From positions 82,466,377-82,530,376 of the forward strand of contig NC_083581.1 in assembly GCF_027579695.1 (NCBI RefSeq): a stretch of DNA of 64,000 bases, read 5' to 3'. Under the pieces are notes generated by a model. The model ran no database searches. It saw only the letters and a program-made list of their open reading frames with translations, and had not been told where the DNA came from. Origin of the DNA: Neoarius graeffei. Its lineage: Eukaryota; Chordata; Actinopteri; Siluriformes; Ariidae. The translations under genes were made by a program, and so were the position numbers. This document shows positions 10,954 to 20,683 of the stretch, one piece after another; within the stretch, counting starts at the first letter, position 1, and every line of letters starts with the position of its first letter.

Positions 10954-11986
10954 AGCACAAACGTTCCAGTAGAATCTTGTTATAACGTTGCCAGAACTTT
11001 TCCAGATCTTGGTAATCAACCGTTGTCTGTGCCAACTCTTTAGACATCGCCACCATAGCATGTGCTTTCTCCTGACTCAGTTCCTCAGCATTTAAAGATG
11101 ACATGTAAAAGGGAAGCATCTTCTGCTCAGTTTCAAGCTTGCGATACATGTCAGCCATACGCAACAACCTCTCTTCCTCTCCGAGAACATCCTGCAGTTT
11201 TTTAATTGTGTTATTGCTGTATGTAATCTGATTAACTAGACGTGTTCTTTCAGCTTTCTGGGCAGAGCTGAGCTTAGCTCTGAGCTGTTGGACTTTCTGA
11301 GTCAGTTCCTCACGTTGCTCCTGAAGGTGACATGCATATGCCTCGTTCTCCCTCTGACTGGAGCTCTGATGAGAACACGGAGCTTTGATGGTGTCCTGCA
11401 GTCTCTGCACTTGCCTCCTCTTGAGGTTTATTTTCTCAATGTCAGAGTGCAAATTTAAAGCTTTGTTCTTCTGATCCTCAGTGGCTTCTGTGTACGCCTG
11501 CATTTCTCAGAGTTACCACTGCTGCAACTCCTGCAAGGTGCTGTCCACTGCGTGCCTGTTTTTGGTGTCATCACGTGCAATCAGATAGTCCTGTTTGGCC
11601 TCACTGGATATTTCAGCATAGCGCTGGCCCAAGGCAAAGCTTTCTGCTTTGATGTACTCACTCTCCTGCTGGTGCAGCTTCAAAAGCTGGTCCCTCTTTG
11701 AGTTGTACTCAGTACTGAGTTCCTTCAGACTGGTGCTCCAGTGTGACTCGAGTGCTGCCAGTCGGCTTTTCTGTACCTTCAGCAGATGATCCATATGCTG
11801 GAGATGAGCGCTTGACTGCTGAGCCATTTCATTCAGATCCCTCACCAGTAAATTAATGGCATTGTCCTTGCAGGCCACAACTCTCTCAAAAGTTTTTCTG
11901 AGTATTGTGAAATCTTCACGCAGCTCTGCCGCTTGAGTCTGGCGCAGGATTGCACGCCACTGCTGGTTCAACTTGTCCTGGTGCAC
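10953..11986 (-). pseudogene. DRC2/CCDC65 retrocopy (ciliary dynein regulatory complex subunit)
   Basis: About 340 codons, without introns, resemble DRC2 (CCDC65), a coiled-coil subunit of the nexin-dynein regulatory complex in motile cilia. Signature stretches are LNQQWRAILRQ, TFERVVACKDNAI, YTEATEDQKNKAL, KLETEQKMLPFY and DLEKFWQRYNKILLE, in the parent's order. The segment corresponds to roughly residues 55-375 of a protein of about 480, so both ends are missing. Two in-frame stops (TAA and TGA near 11505-11512) break it, with frame preserved on both sides. The absence of introns across a multi-exon gene points to an RNA intermediate. The 3' end runs straight into a Penelope-like repeat with no poly(A). 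It is certainly nonfunctional as DRC2. Confidence 0.8.
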
Positions 11987-11995
11987 CTTGGGCTG

Positions 11996-12726
11996 GTGTC
12001 AGTGTATCAAGACCCATCATGAACAGACATCTTCAAGAAAGGGGATACAACTTTCGCATTCCTAATATCAAGCTACTCCTGAGCCAGAGACAATGTCAGA
12101 AGTGTCTTATCTGGGCTAAGGAGAGAAAGAAATGGACTGTTGCTCAGTGGTCCAAAGTCCTCTTTTCAGATGAAAGTACATTTTGCATTTAATTTGGAAA
12201 TCACAGTTCTAGAGTCTGGAGGAAGAGTGGAGAGGCACAGAATCCAAGGTGTTTGAAGCCCAGTGTGAAGTTTCCACAGTCTGTGATGATTTGGGGTGCC
12301 ATGTCATCTGCTGGTGTTGGTCCACTGTATTTTATCAAGTCCAAAGTCAACACAGCCATCTACCAGGAGATTTTAGAGCACTCCATGCTTCCATCTGCTG
12401 ACGAGCTTTTTGGAGATGCTGATTTCCTTTTCCAGCAGGACTTAGCACCTACCCACAGTGCCAAAACTACTACCAAATGGTTTGCTGACCATGATATTAC
12501 TGTGTTTGATTGGCCAGCCAACTTGCCTGACCTGAACCCCATCGAGAATCTATGGGGTATTGTCAAGAGGAAGATGAGAAACACCCGACCCAAAAATACA
12601 GATACTCTGAAGGCCACTATCAAAGCAACCTGGGCTTCAATAACACCTCAGCAGTGCCACAGACTGATCACCTCCATGCCACACCGCATTGATACAGTAA
12701 TTCATGGTAAAGGAGCCCCAACCTAG
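11996..12726 (+). pseudogene. Tc1 transposase, catalytic half only
   Basis: C-terminal two thirds of a DD34E transposase: FSDESTFCI (first Asp), VMIWGAMSSAGVGPLYF, FQQDLAPTHSAKTT (second Asp) and [18 protein letters not shown] (Glu). It ends at 12726 before the right inverted repeat. An in-frame TAA interrupts the frame just after FCI, at about 12190. The N-terminal DNA-binding domains are absent because the DRC2/Penelope cargo takes their place. It cannot act alone but the ends could be mobilised by an intact relative. Confidence 0.87.
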
Positions 12727-12997
12727 TATTGAGTGTATAAATGAATATACTTTTCAGAAGTTGGACATTTCTGTATTGTAAATCCTTTTTTTGATTGATC
12801 TTAGGGAATAATCTAATAATTTGAGATACTGGATTTCTGATTTTCATGAGCTATAAGCCATAATCAAAATTAAAACAAAAAAGGCTTTAAATATTTCACT
12901 TTACATGTAATGAATATAGATATGAAAGTTTACCTTTTTGAATTATGAAAAAAAGGAACTTTTTCATGGTGTTCTAATTTTTTGAGATGCACTAGTA

Positions 12998-13370
12998 CTT
13001 TCATATAAAAAAACACTAAATTGGTCCAGGATATGCACTTTAATCCTGTGCAGGCAGACGCGATTCTAGAGTCTGTTGTGGCCCCAAGCAAAAATTTCCA
13101 GGGGGCCCTTCTGACCAGTGTTCATCACCAATATGTTATAAATAATCTGACACCAACGAAAAATGTATGAAACCAAAGTTTTTTTAAATTCCAAATGTGA
13201 AAATACAATGGTAAAGAACAATAAAAACAATAAAAAACAAAATAAATAAGCCCTCGGGCCCCGACTCTCGGGGGGCCCCAAGCAGTTGCCTGCCTTGCCT
13301 GTTCACAAGCTGCGCGTTCGTGTGCAGGAAGTCGTTTACGGTGTGCACAAGAGTCTATCTGATGCATGCG
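12998..13370. other. Intergenic repeat-like DNA
   Basis: Holds a GGGGGCCCC-flanked, AT-rich stretch (about 13080-13330) that resembles dispersed noncoding fish repeats. I see no gene and could not assign a family. Confidence 0.35.
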
Positions 13371-13964
13371 CCAAGGCGTGACACTCTTGCACGAAATTAG
13401 TACAAAAATTAATGTAGATATAAATATCTTATGCCGAAGTATTATGGCATGTTACAAAAAAATAAAGAAAAAATCTGAGTCCTCGTCTCTAATTTACGAG
13501 TCTGAGTCACCAGTGCTCAAGTCCAAGTCTCATCTCATTATCTGTAGCCACTTTATCCTGTTCTACAGGGTCGCAGGCAAGCTGGAGCCTATCCCAGCTG
13601 ACTACAGGCGAAAGGCGGGGTACACCCTGGACAAGTCGCCAGGTCATCACAGGGCTGACACATAGACACAGACAACCATTCACACTCACATTCACACCTA
13701 CGCTCAATTTAGAGTCAACAGTTAACCTAACCTGCATGTCTTTGGACTGTGGGGGAAACCGGAGCACCCGGAGGAAACCCACGCGGACACGGGGAGAACA
13801 TGCAAACTCCGCACAGAAAGGCGCTCGCCGGCTACGGGGCTCGAACCCGGACCTTCTTGCTGTGAGGTGACAGCGCTAACCATTACACCACCGTGCCGCC
13901 CTCAAGTCCAAGTCGAGTCCTTAAAATTAGGGCACGACAGTCAGACTCGAGTAATACAAGCCTG
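13371..13964 (-). mobile_element. hAT-family end fragment, split by a SINE
   Basis: On the minus strand this begins CAGGCTTGTATTACTCGAGTC at 13964 and continues with GAGTC/AAGTCC-rich subterminal repeats, then an A/T-rich stretch containing TAACATGCC. The same order occurs at 31714-31880 and 45185-45730, in the opposite orientation. The CAG start and GAGTC repeats fit a hAT element. The SINE at 13530-13900 is inserted in it. The other end was not found, so this is a fragment. Confidence 0.6.
13530..13900 (-). mobile_element. DANA/Mermaid-like SINE, copy 2
   Basis: Complete SINE in minus orientation flanked by a perfect 14-bp duplication CTCAAGTCCAAGTC (13516-13529 and 13901-13914), inserted in a hAT fragment. 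Confidence 0.92.
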
Positions 13965-14125
13965 GTAAAGACTAAACAGCTTGGTGTAAAACAGAATACT
14001 TTACACACAGACTGTTTTATGGGGACTGAGGCGCTGTTTACACATACCCGGGTATTTTTAAAAACGCATATTTTCTAAACTCCGTTTTCCAAAATAACTT
14101 TGTGCACACAGCTGCGTTTTTTTTT

Positions 14126-14600
14126 TTAAATTACGTTTATATTGATCCGCATAAATATGCTGTCAAGAGCTGTTAAACTACACCAGAGTGTGCAGGCAAC
14201 TTTTTTGACGACATCGACAGAAGCGCGCATGTGAGTACACTCACCCTGTATGTACAGACGTACCAACTCTGCGAGTGACAGGAGTGAGGATCGCGACATT
14301 CTGAAATTTTCCTGCCATTCCTCCGGGACAACAACGCCATTCTCGAAATTCTCCCACCAGATAGCAGTCCGTCCAGGTCGAACCCAAAATCGCCGATGCT
14401 GGCGGTGGTACGGTCGGGCTCTTTTGGTCACCAGAAGCTCTGCAATTGCTGCCCTCCGAGCCCTAATGCGTCTCTGCTGGTCAATGAGCTTTATGAGCTT
14501 TATTCTCAAAAGCAAACAGGCGAATATAGCTCTTAATAACAGAAATGCTGCTACTCTGAGTGTTTCCATGCTTGTCATATGTACAATGGCCGCTCTTTTG
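14126..14600 (-). pseudogene. Harbinger nuclease N-terminal fragment
   Basis: A minus-strand frame contains RRFWVRPGRTAIWWENF, GVVVPEEWQENFRMS and VDVVKKVACTLWCS, the opening segment of the PIF/Harbinger DDE nuclease family. It stops before any catalytic motif; no DDE residues are present. The apparent first Met at 14650 falls inside the inserted THAP element, so the real start is probably the Met around 14570. It is a truncated, nonfunctional piece. Confidence 0.75.
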
Positions 14601-14995
14601 TGGCGCGAAGATTGCCTAAAACTCCGTTTTGGTCTCTTTACACCATACATGTCAACCTATACGGAATGTCCGTATTTTATACGGATTTGATTCAATAAAC
14701 GTCGTATACGGGCGTATAAATAAAGTTATACGGATTCTTTAAAAAAACTTCAATATTTATTTAGAGCTATAATCAATTCCCATGATGATAAAAGAACGCA
14801 TAACATTTACAAACTTACTGTACACCACAGACAGCCAGTAAAGAGTCTTATGAAATCGCGCGTTATCTTGTGGTAGCGAGACTTCGTTTCACTTTTGATC
14901 ATGCGCACACCGCACTGCGAGAATCCCGCCAACCGTGAAGTCATAGACGCCGGCTTCTGCGTAGAATCATACATCATCCTCGCCCGAGAATAAAG

Positions 14996-15075
14996 ATGCC
15001 TCATTCATGTGCTGCGTTTAACTGTACCAACAGGTTTACCATCCAAACGAGATCACATGGGATTACCTTTCACAG
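14996..15075 (+). CDS. THAP-domain first exon
   Basis: An ATG at about 14996 opens a short exon translated MPHSCAAFNC...HGITFHR, followed by a consensus splice donor AGGTGAGG. The C-x4-C pair, the spacing to the basic stretch and the donor position are those of exon 1 in THAP zinc-finger proteins. The second half of the zinc finger (C..H) would be in a later exon that I do not find; the next sequence is a GC-rich inserted element. It probably encoded the DNA-binding end of the element's own transposase. Not functional alone. Confidence 0.62.
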
Positions 15076-15324
15076 GTGAGGCTGGAAAAATACTTTTCAT
15101 TGTATTTGGTCATTATAACGTAATTTTACGAACAGATTTTCCTGACTTTGTGGCTAATATGAAGTCTCGCGCATAATAGCCGCTCGGTGAAACCTGTCTC
15201 CAAACAACGAAGTATTTCCTTCGTAACTACGCTGATAACACTTTGTGTTTTTGTCAAACATTGGAGCTTTGTATTCATTCTGAAGGTTTGTTGTTATTAA
15301 TATTGAATAAAAAGTAACTGGGTT

Positions 15325-16286
15325 ATAGAGTAGAGTGGGGGACTAAGCCCCCGTGGGGTAATACGCCCCCGGCCTGTTTTACCCAAAATAACCACCAGAT
15401 GGCGCAAAGTTACATTTCTATTGTTGATATGGACTGGCTTGACAACGGGGATATACAAATATCCACTGTGGATCGCATATCAGCAACGCAGGGGAGACAG
15501 ATCAAATTTCATGGTAAGTGATATAATTTTCAGATATCAGTAAAACTGTATTTAGATAGCTGCTATTTCGTCAGATATCACAGCTGTGTATGTGGTATGA
15601 GTAGACAAGTCAGTACGTTAAAAAAATATATTAGGTATAAAAAGTTGAATCACATTTTGAAAGTAAGACCCTTTTTTGTAAGTGTAGTCTGTGGGGTAAA
15701 ACGCCCCCTTAATGGCGGGGTAAATGGCCCCCGGGGGCATCGTTTCCTTTTATCATAATTACTGTATTTCATACATTTCTGAATAGCAGATACATAGTTT
15801 TTAATAACATCTCGCTTACCTGATTGAGTAAAGCAAGTAATTTGAACTTAATATTAAAAAAAAATGAATATTAGCATTATTTATTGATGCACTTGTTCTT
15901 TGTTAATTCATGTTCAATCCACACAAAATTATATTGAAATTAAAATGCGAAATATAATAAAATAATGCATCTATTCATTAATTCAGGGATATTTTGTTGT
16001 TTCTTTCACATTATAGGCTTAAGTACTTTTGCTATCCAAACAGCTTTTTTTGAGTGAGGGGGCCTTTTACCCCACTGGGGGGGTAAAAGGCCCCCTTGGC
16101 ACAATGTTTGTTTTTGTTAAATAAAAAAAAAAAAAAAAAGTATTAACATTAGGCAAACTTTAGGTGGCATTATTGTTCATGTCACTGTTGTCAAAAACTA
16201 TGATAAAACTAAAACACATGGTTCATTTCAACTTGGAGAAAAACTGAATTTTCCTTAAGGGGGGCTTTTCCCCCACTCTACTCTAT
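15325..16286. mobile_element. Nonautonomous DNA element with GGGG/CCCC hairpin repeats
   Basis: Inverted ends ATAGAGTAGAGTGGGGGA (15325) and its complement (ending 16286) bound about 960 bp without coding capacity. The interior has at least four copies of a GGGGTAAAAxGCCCCC-type motif (about 15355, 15690, 15715, 16068-16097), each able to fold on itself. It lies inside the THAP-exon element. Superfamily unknown; a TA target is possible. Confidence 0.65.
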
Positions 16287-16458
16287 CATTGTTGATTATC
16301 ATTCAAATTTTAGGTAAATTATTTTAATTTGCATCTTATACGGATTTTATAAGGGAAATGGATTTTGGAGGTTGGTTATACAGGTTTGATTGACCAAAGG
16401 TTGACATGTATGTTACACACAAACGCAAAACGGAGTTTTCAAAAAAATCTCCACTTTT

Positions 16459-19400
16459 CGTCTCGTCTTCTTCCGCTTATCCAGGACCGGGTCGCGGAGG
16501 CAGCAGTCTAAGCATGGAAGCCCAAACTTCCCTTTCCCCAGACACCTCGGCCAGCTCCTCGGGAAGAACACCGAGGCGTTCCCAGGCCAGCCGAGAGACA
16601 TAGTCCCTCCAGCGTGTCCTGGGTCTTCCCCGGGGCCTCCTCCCGGGGGGACATGCCTGGAACACCTCCCCAGGGAGGCGTCCAGGAGGCATCCGAAAAA
16701 GATGCCCGAGCCACCTCAGCTGGTTCCTCTCGATGTGGAGGAGCAGCGGCTCTACTCTGAGCTCCTCCCGAGTGACTGTGCTTCTCACCCTATCTCTAAG
16801 GGAGCGCCCAGCCACCCTGCGAAGGAAACTCATTTCAGCCGCTTGTATCCGCGATCTTGTTCTTTCTGTCATTACCCAAAGCTCATGACCATAGGTGAGA
16901 GTCGGAACGTAGATCGACTGGTAAATTGAGAGCTTCGCCTTTTGGCTCAGCTCCTTCTTCACCACGACGGACCGGTAAAGCGACCGCATCACTGCGGAGG
17001 CTGCACCGATCCGCCTGTCGATCTCACGCTCCATCCTTCCCTCACTCGTGAACAAGATCCCGAGATACTTAAACTCCTCCACTTGAGGCAGGACTTCTCC
17101 ACCAACCTGGAGAGGGCAAGCCACCCTTTTCCGGTCGAGAACCATGGCCTCGGACTTGGAGGTGCTGATTCTCATCCCAGCCGCTTCACACTCGACTGCA
17201 AACCGCCCCAGTGCATGCTGAAGGTCCTGGTTTGAAGAAGCCAACAGGACAACATCATCCGCAAAAAGCAGAGATGAAATCCTGTGGTTCCCAAACAGGA
17301 TTCCTTCCGGCCCCTGGCTGCGCCTAGAAATTCTGTCCATAAAAATTATGAACAGAACCGGTGACAACGGGCAGCCCTGACGGAGTCCAACATGCACTGG
17401 GAACAGGTCTGACTTACTGCCGGCAATGCGAACCAGACTCCTGCTCTGTTCATACAGGGACCGGACAGCCCTTAGCAAAGAGCCCCGAACCCCATACTCC
17501 CGAAGCACCCCCCACAGAATACCACGGGGGACACGGTCGAATGCCTTCTCCAGATCCACAAAGCACATGTGGACTGGTTGGGCAAACTCCCATGAACCCT
17601 CGAGCACCCTATGAAGGGTATAGAGCTGGTCCAGTGTTCCGCGACCAGGACGAAAACCGCATTGTTCCTCCTGGATCTGAGGTTCGACTATTGGTCGAAT
17701 TCTCCTCTCCAGTACCCTGGAGTAAACTTTCCCTGGGAGGCTGAGAAGTGTGATTCCCCTGTAATTGGAGCACACTCTCCGGTCCCCTTTCTTAAAAAGA
17801 GGGACCACCACCCCAGTCTGCCACTCCAGAGGCACTGTCCCCGACCGCCACGCGATGTTGCAGAGGCGTGTCAACCAAGACAGCCCCACAACATCCAGAG
17901 ACTTGAGATACTCAGGGCGGATCTCATCCACCCCCGGTGCCTTGCCACCGAGGAGCTTGCAAACTACCTCAGTGACTTCGGCTTGGGTAATGGACGAGTC
18001 CACCTCTGAGTCATCAGCCTCAGTCTCCTCAGTGGAAGACATGACGGTGGGATTGAGGAGATCCTCAAAGTATTCCTTCCACCGCCCGACAATGTCCCCA
18101 GTCGAGGTCAACAGCTCCCCACCCGCACTGTAAACAGTGTAGGCAGAGTACTGCTTCCCCCTCCTGAGGCGCCGGACGGTCTGCCAGAATTTCTTCGAAG
18201 CCGACCGATAGTCCTTCTCCATGGCCTCCCCGAACTCCTCCCAGTTCCGAGTTTTTGCCTCCGCAACTGCCCGAGCTGCAGCGCGCCTGGCCTGCCGATA
18301 CCCGTCGGCTGCCTCAGGAGTCCCGGAGGTCAACATGGCCCGATAGGACTCCTTCTTCAGCTTGACGGCATCCCTTACTTCCGGTGTCCACCACCGGGTT
18401 CGGGGATTGCCGCCACGACAGGCACCGGAGACCTTGCGGCCACAGCTCCGAACAGCTGCATCCACAATGGAGGTAGAGAACATGGTCCACTCAGACTCAA
18501 TGTCCCCCGCCTCCCTCGGAAGCTGGGAAAAGCTCTCCCGGAGGTGGGAGTTAAAGACCTCCCCAACAGAGTGCTCGGCCAGACGTTCCCAGCAGACCCT
18601 CACCATACGTTTGGGCCTGCCAGGTCTGTCCAGCTTCCTCCTCCGCCAGCGGATCCAACTCACCACCAGGTGGTGATCAGTTGACAACTCAGCCCCTCTC
18701 TTCACCCGAGTGTCCAAGACATAGGGTCGGAGATCAGATGACACGACTACAAAGTCGATCATCGACCTCCGACCTAAGGTGTCCTGGTGCCACGTGCACT
18801 TATGGACACCCCTATGCTCGAACATGGTGTTCGTTATGGACAAACTGTGACTAGCACAGAAGTCCAATAACAAAACACCACTCGGGTTCAGATCGGGGAG
18901 GCCGTTCCTCCCAACCACGCCCCTCCAGGTGTCACTGTCATCGCCCACGTGAGCATTGAAGTCCCCCAGTAGCACAATGGAGTCCCCAGTCTGAGCACCC
19001 CTCAGTACCTCTCCCAGGGACTCCAAGAAGGCCGGATACTCTATACTGCTATTTGGCCCGTAGGCACAAACAACAGCAAGAGCCCTCTCCCCAATCCGAA
19101 GGCGCAGAGAGGCGACCCTCTCGTTCACTGGGGTAAACTCCAACACATGGCGGCTGAGCTGGGGAGCTATAAGGAAGCCCACACCAGCCCGCCGCCGCTC
19201 ACCACGGGCGACTCCAGAGAAGTGGAAAGTCCAGCCCCTCTCGAGGAGCTGGGTTCCAGAGCCCAAGCTGTGCGTGGAGGTGAGCCCGACTATCTCTAGC
19301 CGGTACCTCTCAACCTCCCGCACAAGCTCAGGCTCCTTCCCCCCCAGCGAAGTGACATTCCATGTCCCAACAGCCAGCCGCTGTGTCCGGGGATCAGGTC

Positions 19401-19811
19401 GTCGAGGCCCCTGCCTTCGACTGCCACCCAATCCACACTGCACCAAACCCCTACTGCTACCTCTGTGGGTGGTGAACCCACAGGAGGTCGGGCCCACGTC
19501 ACCTCTTCGGGCTGAGCCCGGCCGGGCCCCATGGGCAAAGGCCCGGCCACCAAGCGCTCGCATACGAGCCCCAACCCCGGGCCTGGCTCCAGGGTGGGGC
19601 CCCGGCTGCGTCCTACCGGGCGACGTCACGGTCCTGGATTTTTTCTCCATAGGGGTTTTTTGGTGAACTGCTCTTGGTCTGGCCTGTCACCTAGGACCTG
19701 TCTGCCTTGGGAAACCCTAACAGGGGCATAATGCCCCCGACAACATAGCTCCTAGGATCATTCAAGCACACAAACCCCTCCACCACAATAAGGTGGCAGT
19801 TCTAGGAGGGG
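16459..19811 (-). mobile_element. Full-length RTE-type LINE, copy 1
   Basis: A 3.35-kb LINE flanked by a perfect 12-bp duplication ATCTCCACTTTT (16447-16458 and 19812-19823). The intact ORF fills nearly the whole length, with about 160 bp of 5' leader at 19651-19811. The 3' end on the minus strand is short and ends near GAAGAAGACGAGACG with no long poly(A). Copy 2 at 59272-62627 is nearly identical over the full length. Clean flanks and an open frame mark a young insertion. Confidence 0.92.
16477..19650 (-). CDS. RTE-type LINE endonuclease/reverse transcriptase, intact
   Basis: Single open frame of 1,057 residues. An arginine/glycine-rich N-terminus (1-90) precedes an APE-type endonuclease (about 92-335: [20 protein letters not shown] at 227-236, [10 protein letters not shown] at 323-332). 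Reverse transcriptase follows (about 605-860: [50 protein letters not shown] with FADD at 796-799). The C-terminal region has [11 protein letters not shown] and an arginine-rich [12 protein letters not shown] stretch. The length and layout are complete and all visible catalytic motifs are intact, including Asn in GDFN. It would nick target DNA and reverse-transcribe its own RNA. The class is called RTE-type from overall similarity; another APE-LINE clade is possible. Confidence 0.88.
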   Translation of the reverse strand: MEKKSRTVTSPGRTQPGPHPGARPGVGARMRALGGRAFAHGARPGSARRGDVGPTSCGFTTHRGSSRGLVQCGLGGSRRQGPRRPDPRTQRLAVGTWNVTSLGGKEPELVREVERYRLEIVGLTSTHSLGSGTQLLERGWTFHFSGVARGERRRAGVGFLIAPQLSRHVLEFTPVNERVASLRLRIGERALAVVCAYGPNSSIEYPAFLESLGEVLRGAQTGDSIVLLGDFNAHVGDDSDTWRGVVGRNGLPDLNPSGVLLLDFCASHSLSITNTMFEHRGVHKCTWHQDTLGRRSMIDFVVVSSDLRPYVLDTRVKRGAELSTDHHLVVSWIRWRRRKLDRPGRPKRMVRVCWERLAEHSVGEVFNSHLRESFSQLPREAGDIESEWTMFSTSIVDAAVRSCGRKVSGACRGGNPRTRWWTPEVRDAVKLKKESYRAMLTSGTPEAADGYRQARRAAARAVAEAKTRNWEEFGEAMEKDYRSASKKFWQTVRRLRRGKQYSAYTVYSAGGELLTSTGDIVGRWKEYFEDLLNPTVMSSTEETEADDSEVDSSITQAEVTEVVCKLLGGKAPGVDEIRPEYLKSLDVVGLSWLTRLCNIAWRSGTVPLEWQTGVVVPLFKKGDRRVCSNYRGITLLSLPGKVYSRVLERRIRPIVEPQIQEEQCGFRPGRGTLDQLYTLHRVLEGSWEFAQPVHMCFVDLEKAFDRVPRGILWGVLREYGVRGSLLRAVRSLYEQSRSLVRIAGSKSDLFPVHVGLRQGCPLSPVLFIIFMDRISRRSQGPEGILFGNHRISSLLFADDVVLLASSNQDLQHALGRFAVECEAAGMRISTSKSEAMVLDRKRVACPLQVGGEVLPQVEEFKYLGILFTSEGRMEREIDRRIGAASAVMRSLYRSVVVKKELSQKAKLSIYQSIYVPTLTYGHELWVMTERTRSRIQAAEMSFLRRVAGRSLRDRVRSTVTREELRVEPLLLHIERNQLRWLGHLFRMPPGRLPGEVFQACPPGRRPRGRPRTRWRDYVSRLAWERLGVLPEELAEVSGEREVWASMLRLLPPRPGPG

Positions 19812-19930
19812 ATCTCCACTTTTGCCAGGGTTTTTAGAAAGAATCATTTTCAGAGGAAAAAACTCCGTTTGTGTATAAACGAAAGGTACAAACGAAGGCA
19901 AAGGTCTGCGTTTTTAAAAATACCCGGGTA

Positions 19931-20277
19931 TCAGGGGTGTAGTGGTAAAAAAAGAGGTGGGCAAACTATAAATTTTGGGATCGGGGGACCACGACGTTGT
20001 AAGGGCCAATTCATAGTCGACGCAAGCATGACGCAAGGATGCTACGATGCGTATTGTATGAAACAACTTTTCTGACACATAGGAGTGTGTGTGTGTGTGT
20101 GTGTGCATGACAGTGCATGTGTGTGTGTGTGTGTGTGTATATGACAGAGTGTTTGTGAATGTGCATGTACTTGTGTGTGTGAGTGCATGTATGTATGTGT
20201 GTGTGTGAGACAAGGGTTCCCTGAGGTCTCTACTCTATATCATTCATAAAACAAGATACACAATAAGTATGTTTGAG
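19931..20277 (+). repeat. (TG)n microsatellite region
   Basis: Interrupted TG/GTGCATG repeats at about 20084-20210 followed by nonrepetitive DNA. No gene seen. A related TG tract and flanking block recur at 20815-21010, suggesting an old local duplication. Confidence 0.8.
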
Positions 20278-20290
20278 GTTTATTAAATCT

Positions 20291-20670
20291 TCTCATCTCA
20301 TCTCATTATCTGTAGCCGCTTTATCCTGTTCTACAGGGTCGCAGGCGAGCTGGAGCCTATCCCAGCTGACTACGGGCGAAAGGCGGGGTTCACCCTGGAC
20401 AAGTCGCCAGGTCATCACAGGGCTGACACATAGACACAGACAACCATTCACACTCACATTCACACCTACGCTCAATTTAGAGTCACCAGTTAACCTAACC
20501 TGCATGTCTTTGGACTGTGGGGGAAACCGGAGCACCCGGAGGAAACCCACGCGGACACGGGGAGAACATGCAAACTCCACACAGAAAGGCCCTCGCCGGC
20601 CACGGGGCTCGAACCCAGGACCTTCTTGCTGTGAGGCGACAGCGCTAACCACTACACCACCGTGCCGCCC
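20291..20670 (-). mobile_element. DANA/Mermaid-like SINE, copy 3
   Basis: Complete SINE in minus orientation with a perfect 13-bp duplication GTTTATTAAATCT (20278-20290 and 20671-20683). Confidence 0.92.
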
Positions 20671-20683
20671 GTTTATTAAATCT

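Larger units (their letters stand above)
10354..12995 (+). mobile_element. Chimeric Tc1 transposon carrying DRC2 and a Penelope-like repeat
   Basis: Both terminal inverted repeats are present: CTAGTGCATCTCAAAAAATT at the left and its complement ending at 12995, each next to TA. Inside, the expected 5' half of the transposase gene is absent. In its place lie a repeat of the GAGGAAGCC family (about 10580-10953, minus) and an intronless DRC2/CCDC65 segment (about 10953-11986, minus). The transposase catalytic half follows at about 12000-12726 (plus). The structure is a Tc1 shell with foreign cargo; see the separate entries for each part. Confidence 0.85.
14644..16412 (+). mobile_element. THAP-exon DNA transposon (P/Kolobok-like)
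   Basis: Ends CATACATGTCAACCT (14644) and AGGTTGACATGTATG (ending 16412) are inverted repeats flanked by a 6-bp duplication TTACAC (14638-14643 and 16413-16418). It carries TATACGGA-rich subterminal DNA on the left and a similar TATACGGATTTTATA motif on the right, plus a THAP-domain first exon. THAP domains are found in P-element and Kolobok transposases, so one of these classes is likely, but no catalytic region remains. A second element sits inside it. Confidence 0.65.
14045..19930 (-). mobile_element. PIF/Harbinger transposon, expanded by nested insertions
   Basis: Terminal repeats TACCCGGGTATTTTTAAAAA (from 14045) and its complement (ending 19930) bound the region; a second pair of internal inverted matches (AAAACTCCGTTTT near 14625 and AACGGAGTTTT near 16430) supports one original element. 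The left part encodes the N-terminus of a Harbinger-type nuclease. Most of the length is later insertions: a THAP-exon transposon (14644-16412) and a full-length LINE (16459-19811). Little of the original nuclease remains. Confidence 0.72.

Noticed and set aside
16702-19731. Plus-strand frames opposite the RTE-type LINE
   Set aside because: They are GC-rich shadows of the intact minus-strand ORF and repeat identically at 59518-62547.
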